Below, in pieces: positions 48,008-59,995 of a DNA stretch of 64,000 bases. The DNA comes from Juglans regia. Taxonomy: Eukaryota > Streptophyta > Magnoliopsida > Fagales > Juglandaceae. Each line of letters opens with the position of its first letter. Position 1 is the stretch's first letter. The translations under genes were made by a program, and so were the position numbers. The notes beneath the pieces were generated by a model. It ran no database searches. It had not been told where the DNA came from and saw nothing but the letters and a program-made list of their open reading frames with translations. The DNA lies in NCBI RefSeq assembly GCF_001411555.2, contig NC_049909.1, positions 22,058,623 through 22,122,622 of the forward strand. The letters are read 5' to 3'.

Positions 48008-51000
48008 TTAAGATGAAGAGTAAATGGAATGAACTCCTATCTTGGCTATCAATATAGAGAATTGATGACTGCCCAAAGCTTTAGTAAGTACGTCAACAAG
48101 TTGATGTTGAGAACCAACATGAAATGTCTTAAGAATCCCAGCTTGAAGCTTGTCACGTACAAAATAGCAATCAAGCTCAATATGCTTTGTGCGCTCGTGA
48201 AAGACAGGGTTAGCAGCAATATGAAATGCAATTGTGTTATCACAAAACAAATGAGCACTATTAGAATGAGAAACTCTAAAATCTGAGAGTAAGGAAAGAA
48301 GCCAAACAATTTCACAAGTTGTAGTGGCCATCGAACGATATTTTGCCTTCGCAGATGAACGAGAAATTGTTTGTTATTTCTTAAATTTCCAGGACACTAA
48401 TGAGTCTCCAAGAAAGACACAGTAGCCCGTAGTAGATTTGCAAGTATTAGGTCATGAAGCCCAATCTGAATTTGTAAAAGCTTTGATTTGAAAAGAAGAG
48501 TCAGCTGGAAAAAATAATTCATGTCCTGGAGTGGACTTGACATACTGCAGAATACGATAAGTAGCCTATAAGTGAGGTTCACGGGGCTTATACATATACT
48601 GACTAAGCCGATGAACAGAGAATGTGAGATCTGGCCGTGTAATGGTAAGATATAACAATCTACCAATTAATCTTCTAAAACCAATAGGATCAGCCAATAA
48701 AATACCACTATCTTTATTGAGTTTCAAATTTTGTTCTATAGGAAAAGCTGTTGGGTTAGCACCAAGAAATCCAGCATCTTGTAATATCTCAAGTGCATAG
48801 TTACGTTGACATAGGGAAATGCCTTTAGGAGATCTTGAAACTTCCAAACCAAGGAAGTACTTAAGCTAACCCAGATCTTTCAGCTTAAATTTAGTGTCCA
48901 GCAATAGTTTCAAATCATCAACAGCATGTGAATCATTACTTGCAATTAAGATATCATCAACATACACAAGAAGTGCAATGAAAGAAGCACCACTGGAACG
49001 GGTAAATAAGGAATAATCAGCTTTAGACTGATTAAAACCAAGTTCAAGAAGAGTATTAGAAAACTTGGAAAACCATTGACGAGATGCTTGTTTCAAACCA
49101 TAGAGGGATTTGTTTAATTTGCACACTTTAGACTCCCCCTTAGTATGAAAACCAGGAGGAAATGTCATATAAACTTCCTCAACTAAATCCCCATGTAAGA
49201 AAGCATTATTCACATCAAGTTGAACTACAAGAAGTGCAATGAAAGAAGCACCACTGGAACGGGTAAATAAGGAATAATCAGCTTTAGACTGATTAAAACC
49301 AAGTTCAAGAAGAGTATTAGAAAACTTGGAAAACCATTGACGAGATGCTTGTTTCAAACCATAGAGGGATTTGTTTAATTTGCACACTTTAGACTCCCCC
49401 TTAGTATGAAAACCAGGAGGAAATGTCATATAAACTTCCTCAACTAAATCCCCATGTAAGAAAGTATTATTCACATCAAGTTGAACTAAAGACCAATTCT
49501 GAACAGCAACTATGTCAAGAAGTGTACGAATAGTAAACATTTTTGCCACAGGGGAAAAAGTTTCAGAATAATCTAATTCTTCACGTTGGGTATACCCCTT
49601 AGCAACCAAGCGAGCTTTGTAACGCTCAATAGAACCATCAGCTCTATATTTGATTTTATAAACTCATTTACATCCAATGGGTCTTTTTTCCAATAAGCAA
49701 AGAGGTAACAGTCCAAGTATTATTATTCTATAAGGCTAGAATCTCGATAGCCATAGCATCTCTCCAATGAGAGTGCTTGATTGCCTAATAATAAAATTCA
49801 GGCACTATATCAGCAGTAATAGCTAAACCAAATGATTTATGTTTAAGGGATAGTCTATGACAAGAAAGAAAATTATTAAGATCATATGGAATACCTGCTG
49901 GTATAGGAACAAAATCTGTGAAATTTGATGTAGAGTGTGTAGTAAGAGAGTTACAATAGTAATACTACAAATAACCAGGAGCTCCTCTATCTCTAGATGA
50001 TTTACGAATTGGAGGAGAAACTGTTTCAGATTTTGGTACAGGGACTGTTTCAAGGGTTGTTTCAGATTCTATGAATGAATCTGAAATTGAATGAATTTGT
50101 GTGGATGAAGAGGACTGTGGTTCAGTATCTGTATAGTTTTGAGAGGTAGTGGGAGAATCTGTATTTGGTGAAAAAAATTTCTCAACAGAAAGTGAAGATA
50201 CAGTTGAAAGCATATTATAATGTTCAAAGGTTGATGGTTGACCTGGAACAATATTAAAATGCTATGAAGTTGAAGGTAGAACAAAAGGAAAATGAGATTT
50301 AAAAGAAAAAAACATGCTCATGAAAAACAACATGTCTTGACACAAATGTATTATTTGTAGTAAGATCTAACAGTTTGTAACCCTTAATACCAAATGGATA
50401 ACCAAGAAGTATGTACTGTTGGGCTCTAGGATCAAACTTAGATCTTGATCTAAGTAGAGAAGATGCAAAACAAATACATCCAAAGGTTCTAAGATGATCA
50501 TAAGTGGGAGGTGATTGAAAAAGTAGTTCACAAGGTGATTTATTTCTCAACAAAGGTGTAGGTAAGAATAGCATCACCCCATAAATGAATAGGTAAATTG
50601 GACTGAAACATTAAGGCCCAAGCAGTGTTTAAAAGGTGTTGATATTTACGCTCAACAATAGAATTCTGTTGAGGAGTTTCAACACAACTGAAATGATGGA
50701 TAACACCTTTAGATTGAAGGAAAGATGTTAAGGAAAATTCAGTATCATGATCAGTACGAATTTTCTTAATTTTTTTTTATGGAATTGTGTTTTAACAAGT
50801 TTAAAAAATTGAGGAAAAGATAAGAAACTTCAGACTTGCATTTTAATAGGTAAATTCATGTTGCCTGTGTACAATCATCAAGAATTTTCAAAAAAAATTT
50901 ATGACTTTCAACAGTGAGGGTAGAAAAGGGTCCCCATACATCACATTGAACCAAATCAAATGGAAATGTAGACATATAAGAATTATGAGGAAATGACAAT

Positions 51001-52672
51001 TTTTTCTGTATGGCCAGAGGACAAACAAGACATGGAGAGTCAGTATCTAATATATCAGGCACAAGTTTATGTAAAAATTTAATCCTAGAAATAGAGGGAT
51101 GACCTAACCTATTATGCCAAAGTTCAAACAAGGCATGTTTTGAGGATTTGGAACAAACAAACAATTGTTTAGCTAAATTGGATGCTATTACAGGTAAATA
51201 ATGAGTTTGAAGTATCACTAGTAGAAGAGTCTGATTGTTGCAGAAAGTAGGGCCCTCCAATCAGCTCTCATTGATTCAGGTCCTGTATAAAGACAATATA
51301 TATATATATATATAAAAATAAAAAAGACAAGCAGCAAGTTAGAGTCAAGGTTAACTTGCTAACATAAATTAATTTGAATGAAAAAATTGGAATGCAAAGA
51401 ACATCTCTAAGTATCAAATCCTTAAAAATGTGAACAGTGCCAATATGTGAAACAGATACATTTTGGCCATTTGGAAGCTTGAAGGTAGTGTTAATGACTG
51501 GTATGAAGGAAGAATAAAAGGATGTTGATGGAACTATATGATATGTGACTCCCGAATCAAGAATCCAAGAAGACAAACCAAGATTAGTAGTCTAAACAAA
51601 ATTGGAAGAAAAAATAGATGGAATATGAGAAAAAGTCTATACCAACAATTGAAACAGAGGAAACTGCATTAGCAGTGTGTGGTGGATTGACAAATGAGGT
51701 AACAGGATCAGATGGTTGAAGCATAGCCAGTAACTGCTGATATTGAGACTCAGTTAATGAAAATGTAGATGCAACCAAAGAGGTGTTGTCAGAGACAACT
51801 TGATTGACCATGGACTGTGGTCGTGGCTTGAATTTGTATCCAGGAGGAAAGTCATGAAGCTTGAAGCACTTCTTAATAACATGACCAACAAGGCCACAAT
51901 GTTTGCACACAGGACGCTCTTTGTTGAACATAGGCTTCACAGATCGATTAGTATCATACTTCACAGTAAAAGCATGACTGTCATGTGAAGATGCAGGAGA
52001 TATAGAAATCTTACGTTGTTGTTCCTCTTGTAAAACAAGGCTGAAAACCTTGTTAAGAGGAGGCAGAGGATCCATTAAGAGGATTTGAGCCCTAACAGAT
52101 GTATATGACTCATTCAAACCAACAAGAAATTGAAGTATGCGCTCTTGTTGAATATAGGAATTAAGTTTGTGAACAACTCCACAAGAACAAACCGGAATTG
52201 GTTTGTAATTGATTAATTCATCCCAAAGACCTTTGAGCTTAGTAAAATAGGCACTAACAGTTAACTGGTCTTGAGAAAGAGTCGAATTCGACTTTTGTAA
52301 TTGAGAAATATAGGGGCCATTCTTCTGAGAGAATCGTTCTTTGAGATCATTCCAAATCTTATGTGTCGTATTAATGTAGAGAATACTAGCAGAAATCTCA
52401 TATGAAACAGAGTTAAGAATCTATGAGATTACCATGTTATTACAGCGCAACCAATAATGAAGCGTTGTATTGGCAGGATATGAGGATTTGAGAATGGATT
52501 TGTTGATGAACCCTAACTTGTTCTTCTCAAAGAGCGCCATGTGCATCGATCGACGCCATGAGTGATAGTTATCACCATTCAAAGATCGCGTAATAATAAC
52601 AGTACCAGGACTGTCTCCTGGATGAAGGAAGAAAGGATTGGATGTTTCTTCCATGGAAGATTTCAGAGCCAT
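48008..52672 (-). pseudogene. Broken Copia gag-pol
   Basis: Pieces in element order: Gag start 52421-52672 (MALKSSMEETSN; ends at a TAG where the family has tryptophan), Gag with zinc knuckle CKHCGLVGHVIKKC (51584-52117), protease WILDSGVTYH (51268-51576), GAG-pre-integrase and integrase start (LWHNRLGHPS, CDVWGPF; 50856-51260), integrase C-terminal part (50299-50577), reverse transcriptase (48866-49609, with YVDDILIA), RNase H connection (48566-48847) and RNase H end (48008-48331). Several stops and frameshifts separate them. The reverse transcriptase holds an in-frame 261-bp tandem duplication. Confidence 0.9.
48966..49487 (-). repeat. In-frame 261-bp tandem duplication within reverse transcriptase
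   Basis: 48966-49226 and 49227-49487 are nearly identical (one difference noted: NNAF versus NNTF). Each copy encodes 87 residues from VQLDVNN through [10 protein letters not shown] to SFIALLV. The frame is kept across the junction. Confidence 0.92.
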
Positions 52673-52748
52673 GAGAAGAGGAAGGATAAAGGGGAAAAGT
52701 CGCGAAAAAAGCGTTCGGGAGAAGCCTTCTAGAATACTTCTGATACCA

Positions 52749-52942
52749 TATTAAATGTAAAACACAGGTAAAAAATACCTCTGTGTATATTCCGAAATCA
52801 GTGAGTATTGTAAAATAATACAAGGTATTTATACTACAAAGGCTAAAGTAAAAATGAGTAAAATGAGCGTAATTACATCTAAGGACAGAATAAAATAACA
52901 TATTACAATAAAACTTTATACAAGTTATTATAAAATGTAATA
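52749..52942 (-). repeat. 5' LTR of the decayed Copia element
   Basis: 194 bp, TATTA...TAATA ends, with 10 extra bases (AAGTTATTAT region near 52922) compared with the 3' LTR. Confidence 0.9.
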
Positions 52943-53255
52943 TAAAGGCAATTATTTTTTTTATCATTTACTTTTTTTAAGTAATTTAAAATATTACATT
53001 ATACATAAAAAAATGTTGCAAATATTAAAATATATGATGTATAGAGATAGAGAAATATATTGAAATATATGATGTGTAGAGAATATAATATTTAAAATAA
53101 ATAAAAAAATTAAAAATTATAATATTTAAATGATATAAAGAAAAAATAGATAAGCTGGTATATGATGTATTATAAAAGTCAGTATATAAAATAGAAAAAA
53201 TAAATTTTAGTAATGTATTTTAAAAGATAGGATAAATAAATCATTAAGAGTTCTC

Positions 53256-56200
53256 TAACTAAAAAGCGTACCCTACCGTACTCGAAAACTCTTGAATACC
53301 ATTATATAAAAAGCAAGAAATTAAGAGTTCGAATAAATTATGTGAAAATACCCTATAATGTTAACATCAAATTATATAATAATTATTTATTTAAGAAAAC
53401 GTTAAAAATAATTATTAAATAATTTATGATGTAAAGTGTCATTATAATATTAACTCTACTCATTCCATCGACTTAATATTTTAAGACGAGTAGTCATTTA
53501 ATTATTTATATTATATTTTTAATATTATAATAATAAATATATATTTATATACGGATTATTATAATGCCCTTTTGCATCCTAAACTATTTATTATACATAT
53601 ATACTTTCTGCGTATACATATTAGCTCATTCGACTTATTAAAAAAATGTTTCAACCATGTTGTGCTCATAATCTTACAAGAAAATATGTCATTACAAAAT
53701 ATGGCATGTTATACTCAAGATTATTTGATAATTATCTTTAAAAAAATGTTAAAAAGTAATTATTAACTAGTTCATGATGCAAAGTCTGAATTTAATTGAT
53801 TTATGAAATGTATTGATTTTAATAGTTTAATAAGGTGTAAAATATAAAGCCCTTCGTATTATGATGCAAAATATATCATGAGTAGTGGGGTGACCTTTGT
53901 GTGAGTAATAAGTGGTGCTCATTAAATAATAATATTATTAATATTAATAAATAAACCGGCACAACTGCAAATTATAAGGTCAAAAGGTTGAATGAAAATA
54001 GGCAAAATCAATATGAATCAGATTTTCTCAAACCAAATCTAAATATTTGGGTACACAAATAAACTTCTTTACTCAAATAAAAAATAATTAATTAATTAAT
54101 GCTTTGATTACGAAAATAATTTAACAAAATAACTCTCGAAATTGACATCAAATGATATAAAAAATCACATGAAATGATATCAATTTATAAATTTATATTT
54201 ATAAAAAAATGTTGTTGCTGTGGCTAGAGATACATTTGTTTTGTTAAAGAAAAATTCTACGTAAAAGTCTTATATCAAATATCAATTATATATTATTGTT
54301 AAAATATATGTGTATTTAAATAAAATGATAAAAATAATAAATCTTATCCTCATTAGGTAGTGATATGGAGCTATAAATCACATACTCTTCACGGGTAACG
54401 CGTAAAATCTATCATCGCGTTCGTGGATGTGGATTGGACAACAAGGAAATGGGTGAACGTACGCAAAAATATATAATAATTGCATCCCAAATAAAGCGAC
54501 GTCTCGTTCCCATTTCTACATTTTCATAATTGAGGAATTATGAATGTGAAGTGAAAATACTGTTGGTTAATGGCGATAACTTTGGTTACATTTTGATCTC
54601 AATAAAAGAAAATTGAGAGACAAGAAAGCGTGAGAAAAAGAACCGCTCGGGTGGTGATTTTTTTCTCAATAAAATGTGTTTGATTGGTGAACAGTGACTC
54701 GCCAACCCAACTATGACTTTATCTTTAGATTTACTGTAGCTCAAAATCTTTCCTACACGTATTTAGCTAGTCCAATGCTGATGAGTTTGAACAAATTAAT
54801 TTAGTTATATTTTAAATTTCACTGATATTTGACTAATCTAATATCAATACTCTTAGAATTTGTGATATACATCCAAACATTACATTTATGGCAAACAAAA
54901 TAGATGAAGATTGCCAATATAAATAGTAAAATGATATGATTTAGAGTTTTATGTTTAATGAGTTATTATATTCACAATTCAGTGTGCAAGCACACCTTCA
55001 TATTGATATAAAAAAAATAAAAAATAAATTAAAAAAACACTTCGATTTATAAGATTTAAAACTTTATTTTTCTTTTACGCTCAAAAAAAAACTTTATTTT
55101 CTTTTTATAAATTAAATTTCGTAATGTCAATAATATAAAAATGAATGTTCTGTGTACCAACTTTCAAATGAAATTTCTCATTTTGAACATGTGGACAATC
55201 AATTAATACTATTTCTCGAAATAAGCCGAGAGACAGAATGTTTTACTTGTTACCTAAAAGAAACCAAATCTATTAGACGTGTGACCAAGAGTAAAATAAG
55301 TAACCTATATCACGTAAGATTGTTTACAAGATTGATGTTCATAAGATTGTTTTTGATCCGGACGAAATTAATATTTGCATTTTTTATTGTCATAATAAAA
55401 AAGAGGAAATATGCAAGTATTCTTTCATTGGAAATCAGGGGGAACTGTATCAGTGTGTGATCCCGACACGTATGTATGGGACGCATATGTATGATTCTAT
55501 GAAGAGTGGTGCTACCGTCATCGAAATTGTGTCTCGAATAGAGTCACTGGATAGTGTATTTCAGTTTTTTCTTTTTATTTTTTTTCTCATGTATTTTTTT
55601 AATTATCATAAATTTTTTTAAAAAAAATAAAAAATTCACAACATCATTAAAAAATATTTTTTTTAGTCACTAAGTAAAAATAAAAATAAAAATAAATAAA
55701 AAACTCATTTAGGCTACTATTTGGGTCTCGAATTCCGGACCCAAAGCATTTATATTGTATGAAATGATGAATTGTGAAACCGTTATATCCGTTCGGACCC
55801 GAGCAATCTACGTTAAAATAAAGGAAAATAATAGAGATCTGGAGCTCCCGCTTCTCATTCTTTTAAAAAAAAAATTTATTAGTGATTAAGACTTCAATTT
55901 TTTTCACATTATTTTTTTAATACTTTTAAATATTTAAAAATAAATTCATAATATTATTAAACAATATTTTTTAAATCACTAAAAAAAATAAAATAAGAGC
56001 GGGAGATCTCAATGAGATCCTAGCATTGTCTTAAAACAAATCTATTTTATGGAGAATAATGTTAATTGTGATGAGAATAAATACAGCACAATTTTTTTTT
56101 AAAAAAAGTATAATTGATTATTAAAAATTAAATTTTTAATACACATAATTTAATTTAAAAAATTAATTTTAGAATTAAAATATTACATACTAAATATTAA

Positions 56201-57058
56201 TATTTAAGTACTATAGATAATATATTTTATGTACCAACATAATAATAGCATAATTAAAAAAAAAACCAAAAAAATGTTCATTTGGCCGTACCCTGCCTCG
56301 ATATGTGTTAACGTCAACGATCTCCGAAAAAGACACCGAACTGAACAAAGTATTATTTTGTCAATTTTGCATCGGATAGAGCTAGGTGGCCCGGCCAGAG
56401 GTTAGATTATTTAATTATTTAATATTTTTTTATTACTAAAAAAATAAAAAAAATAATTTAATTAATTAAGTAAAATTAAAAGAAAATTAAAATAATTGTA
56501 CAGTTTTGAAAACCTCCATTAATTTTCTCCTTTTGCATTGTAAAACGGAAAAATCTGTTACGATTCTGTGTATTGTATCGTACCCAAAAGGACACGATTC
56601 CCTTAGTGGTCCCGTACATACACATAGATGGATAATATTTATTTTATTTTAGTTGGGTGTCCAATTAACTATCAGAAAACAATATTAAAATTAAGAGCGG
56701 GTATGGCCGCCACGTGCACGTCTCTGTCGGCCCCAACTTTGTCAGTTGGGCGGCAAGTCGGCAACGTTCTCCCACGTATACACTTTTTTTTTTACATAAA
56801 GATTCCTCTGAACATTCGTAAATCAACATTTTTAAATAATGTTACGAATTTTGCTACGCAATTTCTACTATATTTTATATTTTATATTTTTTTAAATTTT
56901 TAAAATTTTTAATATTTTTTTTTGAGTTTATTTTTTAAAAATTATTTCAAATTTTTTATTCATTATTCATATAATAAATATTTAATAAAAGAAAAAAATA
57001 ATTAAAATTAAAAAAAATATAGAGTGTAGAGTGTTAAGAAATTATAAAGATTTATTCA
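53256..57058. other. AT-rich intergenic DNA with small repeats, no gene seen
   Basis: Holds a possible diverged direct repeat (53360-53420 versus 53690-53770), a MITE-end-like piece near 54765-54855 (CTAGTCCAATGCTGATGAG), and an inverted-repeat element near 55830-56030 (GAGCTCCCGCTTCTC and GAGCGGGAGATCTC arms). A 102-codon ORF at 55152-55460 resembles no family I know and is probably chance. Confidence 0.45.
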
Positions 57059-57240
57059 TAATGTTATATGTAGTTATAGAGTGTATAAGTATTGTATAGT
57101 TCTTTTGAAAAAGAGTAAAGAGTAAGATTTATTATTAAAAAATTATTATTATTTTTTTCATATGAATTCCGTATGCATTCATTTTTTTTAAAGTAACTGC
57201 ACAACGCTTGCACACTCAAAATTACAACTATCATTTCTCT
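57059..57240. mobile_element. MITE, family M, copy 3
   Basis: Ends AACTATCATTTCTCT on the right; left end ATGTTATATGTAGTTATAGA is more diverged. The core TATTATTAAAAAATTATTA and GCACAACGCTTGCACACTC match the other copies. Confidence 0.6.
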
Positions 57241-57299
57241 TACACATAATTGTTCAACAAGAATAGAGTGCTTAATAACATATGGGCCATCTTCCAGCC

Positions 57300-59120
57300 A
57301 TACAATCTCATTATCAACATTCAAAGCATGCTTTGCACTCTAATGAACAGCGTTGTTTCCTTCCCCGGTGTATATTGTAATTCCTGTGGCTACAATCAGA
57401 AAAAACCTTCTTAATGTCCTCAATAAGCTGACCATACCAGGAGCAATTTTCTTCCGGTGATTGAATCTCCTTAATGATATTCAAAGCATCACCTTCAAAT
57501 ATAAACTGTTTAAACCATTTTCCTTACAAAAAGACATGGCTCTCCATAAAGCATCGAGTTCTACTAACACTAGATGAGAAACAAAAAACTGAGGCATACA
57601 TAAAGTAGCAATTAAAGAACCTTCACAATTTCTGATTACAACCCCACCACCCATCTTTGCAATATTCGCATCCAAAGCTACATTTCAATTAGCTTTGTAC
57701 CAATCACTAGCTGGTTTCTTCCATTTCACATTTCTGCTTGTGGTACTATGTGTCTTAACAGAGTTTCTTGATAAAACCTGAGCTCTTTTATACTCCAATT
57801 CAATCTTAGCATGATTATAAATCGAGGTAGGACTCTTGAATTTCCCATAAAAAACAACATTTCGTCTGAGCCATATCCTTCTAAATACACAAGCTATTTC
57901 ATCTAATTCATTCTTCTGCAATCTCCTCTCCAGCTTCTCCCAAAGAGTTAAAAAAGCTTCCTCTATACATGGTCATTTCTGAACCAGGCTTTGGGAGTCT
58001 GCAAATACATCAGACACAACAGTACAAGACCATAAAGCATGACATATTGACTCTTCCACCAACCCACAGATTGGGCATAAACCATTATCAATGACCTTTT
58101 GTGCCAGCAGGTTCTTTTTGTTGGAAGAGCCTCATTTGCTGCTTTCCAAAGAAAAACATTAGTTGAATTAGGCCTTTGTAAATTCCATATGATCTTCCAT
58201 CCATTTGTAGCATTAACATACTGTGATGGTTCACCCTTATGGCCTTTCAAACTGTCAACTGCCAAATAGTAGGCACTTCTAATTGTAAACCAACCATGTT
58301 TACTAAATCCCCAGAACATTTTATTCTCAGACCCAACTTACTCAAAGGAAGCCCATAAATAACTTCAGCTTCATCTTTATTCAATATTTCATGAATTAGC
58401 TTTGAGTCCCAGTAGCCTTTAACTTGATCTATAAGTTCACTCACTATCGAATCCTGATGAAGGACTTTAACAGGTGACTGAACTTTATAAGAACTTGGTA
58501 TGGGCTGCCACTGATCACCCCATATCGTGACTTTAAGACCATTGCCCAACTCTCCATCTTTGCCCTTTTTTAAACATATACTTTGAACCCCAAATACTCA
58601 TCCATATATGTGAGGGACTATTTCCAAGTTTAGCAGACCAAATATCACCCTCTTTATAATACTTTTCTTTCATAATCTTTGATATCAAGGAGTTTGGATT
58701 TATGATCAATCCCCAAACCTGCTTAGCCAGCATAGCATCAATAAAAACCTCAATATCCCTAAAACTCAAACCTCCATCACTCTTTGGAGTCCCCATCATG
58801 CTCCATTTCTTCCACTGAGTTTTATTGTCAACATTCATGTGTCCCCACCAAAATTTAGCCATTAGAGCTGATAGTTCCTTACACAATCTCTTTGGGAGCT
58901 TGAAAACACACATAGCATAAGTAGGCACATCGGAGTACCTCTCTTCTTATTCGTCGTTTCATTCATACTTTGTCAATCAAACTTCTCACCTCCTTATCTC
59001 CAGGACCAATTGCACTATCAAACTGAACCTCTATCCCCACCTTTTCGTCATCATGAAGATTTAGATTCTGCCAAGCCTCGCCTAGTTCCTCCATAATAGA
59101 ATCATGGTACTCACATGCAT
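57300..59120 (-). pseudogene. LINE retrotransposon, internally deleted and frameshifted
   Basis: The upstream end (about 58940-59120) encodes an ORF1-like start (MEELGEAWQNLNLHDDEKV). At about 58930 it jumps to the late part of ORF2: PTYAMCVFKLPKRL, FWWGHMN, SDGGLSFRDIEVF (58533-58928), then SKIMKEKYY and GNSPSHIWMSIWG. Next come a zinc-binding reverse-transcriptase-associated segment (TNVFLWKAANEALPTK, 57963-58319) and an RNase H domain (GGGVVIRNCEGS, ELDALWRAMSFCKENGL, 57481-57675). Endonuclease and the reverse transcriptase core are absent. Stops and frame changes occur between pieces. Confidence 0.85.
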
Positions 59121-59551
59121 TGTTCAGAACAGAAAAGTGTTACAAATAAAAATAATGTGTGTGTGATCCTCCACGTATACACTTGTTGGTTAATTTAATT
59201 GAACAAGTAGTTTACACATAAGTCCTCTATTAACACACTACTAATAGTGTTATCCATTGTAATTTTTTTAAAATTAAAACAACAATGATTTTTTAGTATA
59301 GTTGATGTGAAAAGCTAACAATGTACTTGGTATATAAAAAATAAATTTATAAATAGATTAATGCTATGTACAAGCCCTAAATGTACAAGCATTGAACAAG
59401 CCTTTTGTAAAAATGCAAGTCTCATCAAGAAAAAGTGAATTTTCACATTTTTTCATGATGGAATCTACCTTTTTTATAAAAGACTTACGTTAAGCTTGTG
59501 CATTTGAAGCTTGCATATTTCATTTCTCTTTTTATAATTGAATTAATATAC
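59121..59551. other. Short AT-rich spacer
   Basis: Contains small inverted words (AGTCTCATCAAG, CATTTTTTCATGATGG) near 59410-59470. Nothing coding. Confidence 0.4.
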
Positions 59552-59995
59552 AATTATTCCTGGGTCCAAAGTGACCAAAAATACTTTGTTTTGTTACCCA
59601 AATTGTAAATTTAAACTTGCAAATATGACCTTATAATTTAAAAACTAATAACTTATTTTTTAAACTTTCTAGTGCATATTTTGTCCAAGTTATAGTGTAA
59701 CCTATAATGACCTTTATATAGAATGTCAAGATAATTAATACAAGTGTTTTGTTTAAGCAATGTGAGACTTTTGTATTGTCTTGCTTAAGTGAGATACTTG
59801 TATTGTCTTTACCTCCTATAAAAATGTCATTATAGGCCATACTATAACTTACACAAAATCTGCACTAGAAAATTTAAAAACTATGTCATTGGTTTTTAAA
59901 TTATGGTTATATTCACAAGTTTAAATTTACAACTTGGATTAAAAAAAAAAAAGTGTTTTTGGTCACTTTTGAGCCTAAGAATAATTTTTAGGTCT
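59552..59995. mobile_element. Foldback element with about 200-bp inverted arms
   Basis: The left arm (about 59552-59765) and right arm (about 59775-59995) are imperfect reverse complements almost end to end. Shared words include CAAAGTGACCAAAAA, GTAAATTTAAACTTG, TTTCTAGTGCA, AAGTTATAGT, CCTATAATGAC and ACAATACAAGT. A transcript would fold into one long hairpin. Confidence 0.85.

Larger units (their letters stand above)
47817..52942 (-). mobile_element. Decayed Ty1/copia element with non-canonical LTR ends
   Basis: LTRs 47817-48000 and 52749-52942 have matching termini TATTA...TAATA rather than TG...CA. The placement is fixed by three landmarks: a TAAAG duplication on both sides (47812-47816, 52943-52947), the primer-binding site TGGTATCAGAAG abutting the 5' LTR (52737-52748), and the polypurine tract abutting the 3' LTR. 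I count about five substitutions plus one 10-bp indel between LTRs, so it is older than the element at 26532. Confidence 0.92.
47480..53255. mobile_element. Harbinger-like MITE split by the decayed Copia element
   Basis: Left end GAGCACTCTTAATGG at 47480 and right end CATTAAGAGTTCTC ending at 53255 are inverted repeats like those of the MITE at 9372. Its host-side pieces are 47480-47816 and 52943-53255. Flanks read TTA on the left and TAA on the right, so the target duplication is imperfect. Confidence 0.6.

Noticed and set aside
55152..55460. 102-codon plus-strand ORF
   Set aside because: No recognisable domain, AT-rich codon use, no splice or leader context; probably chance.
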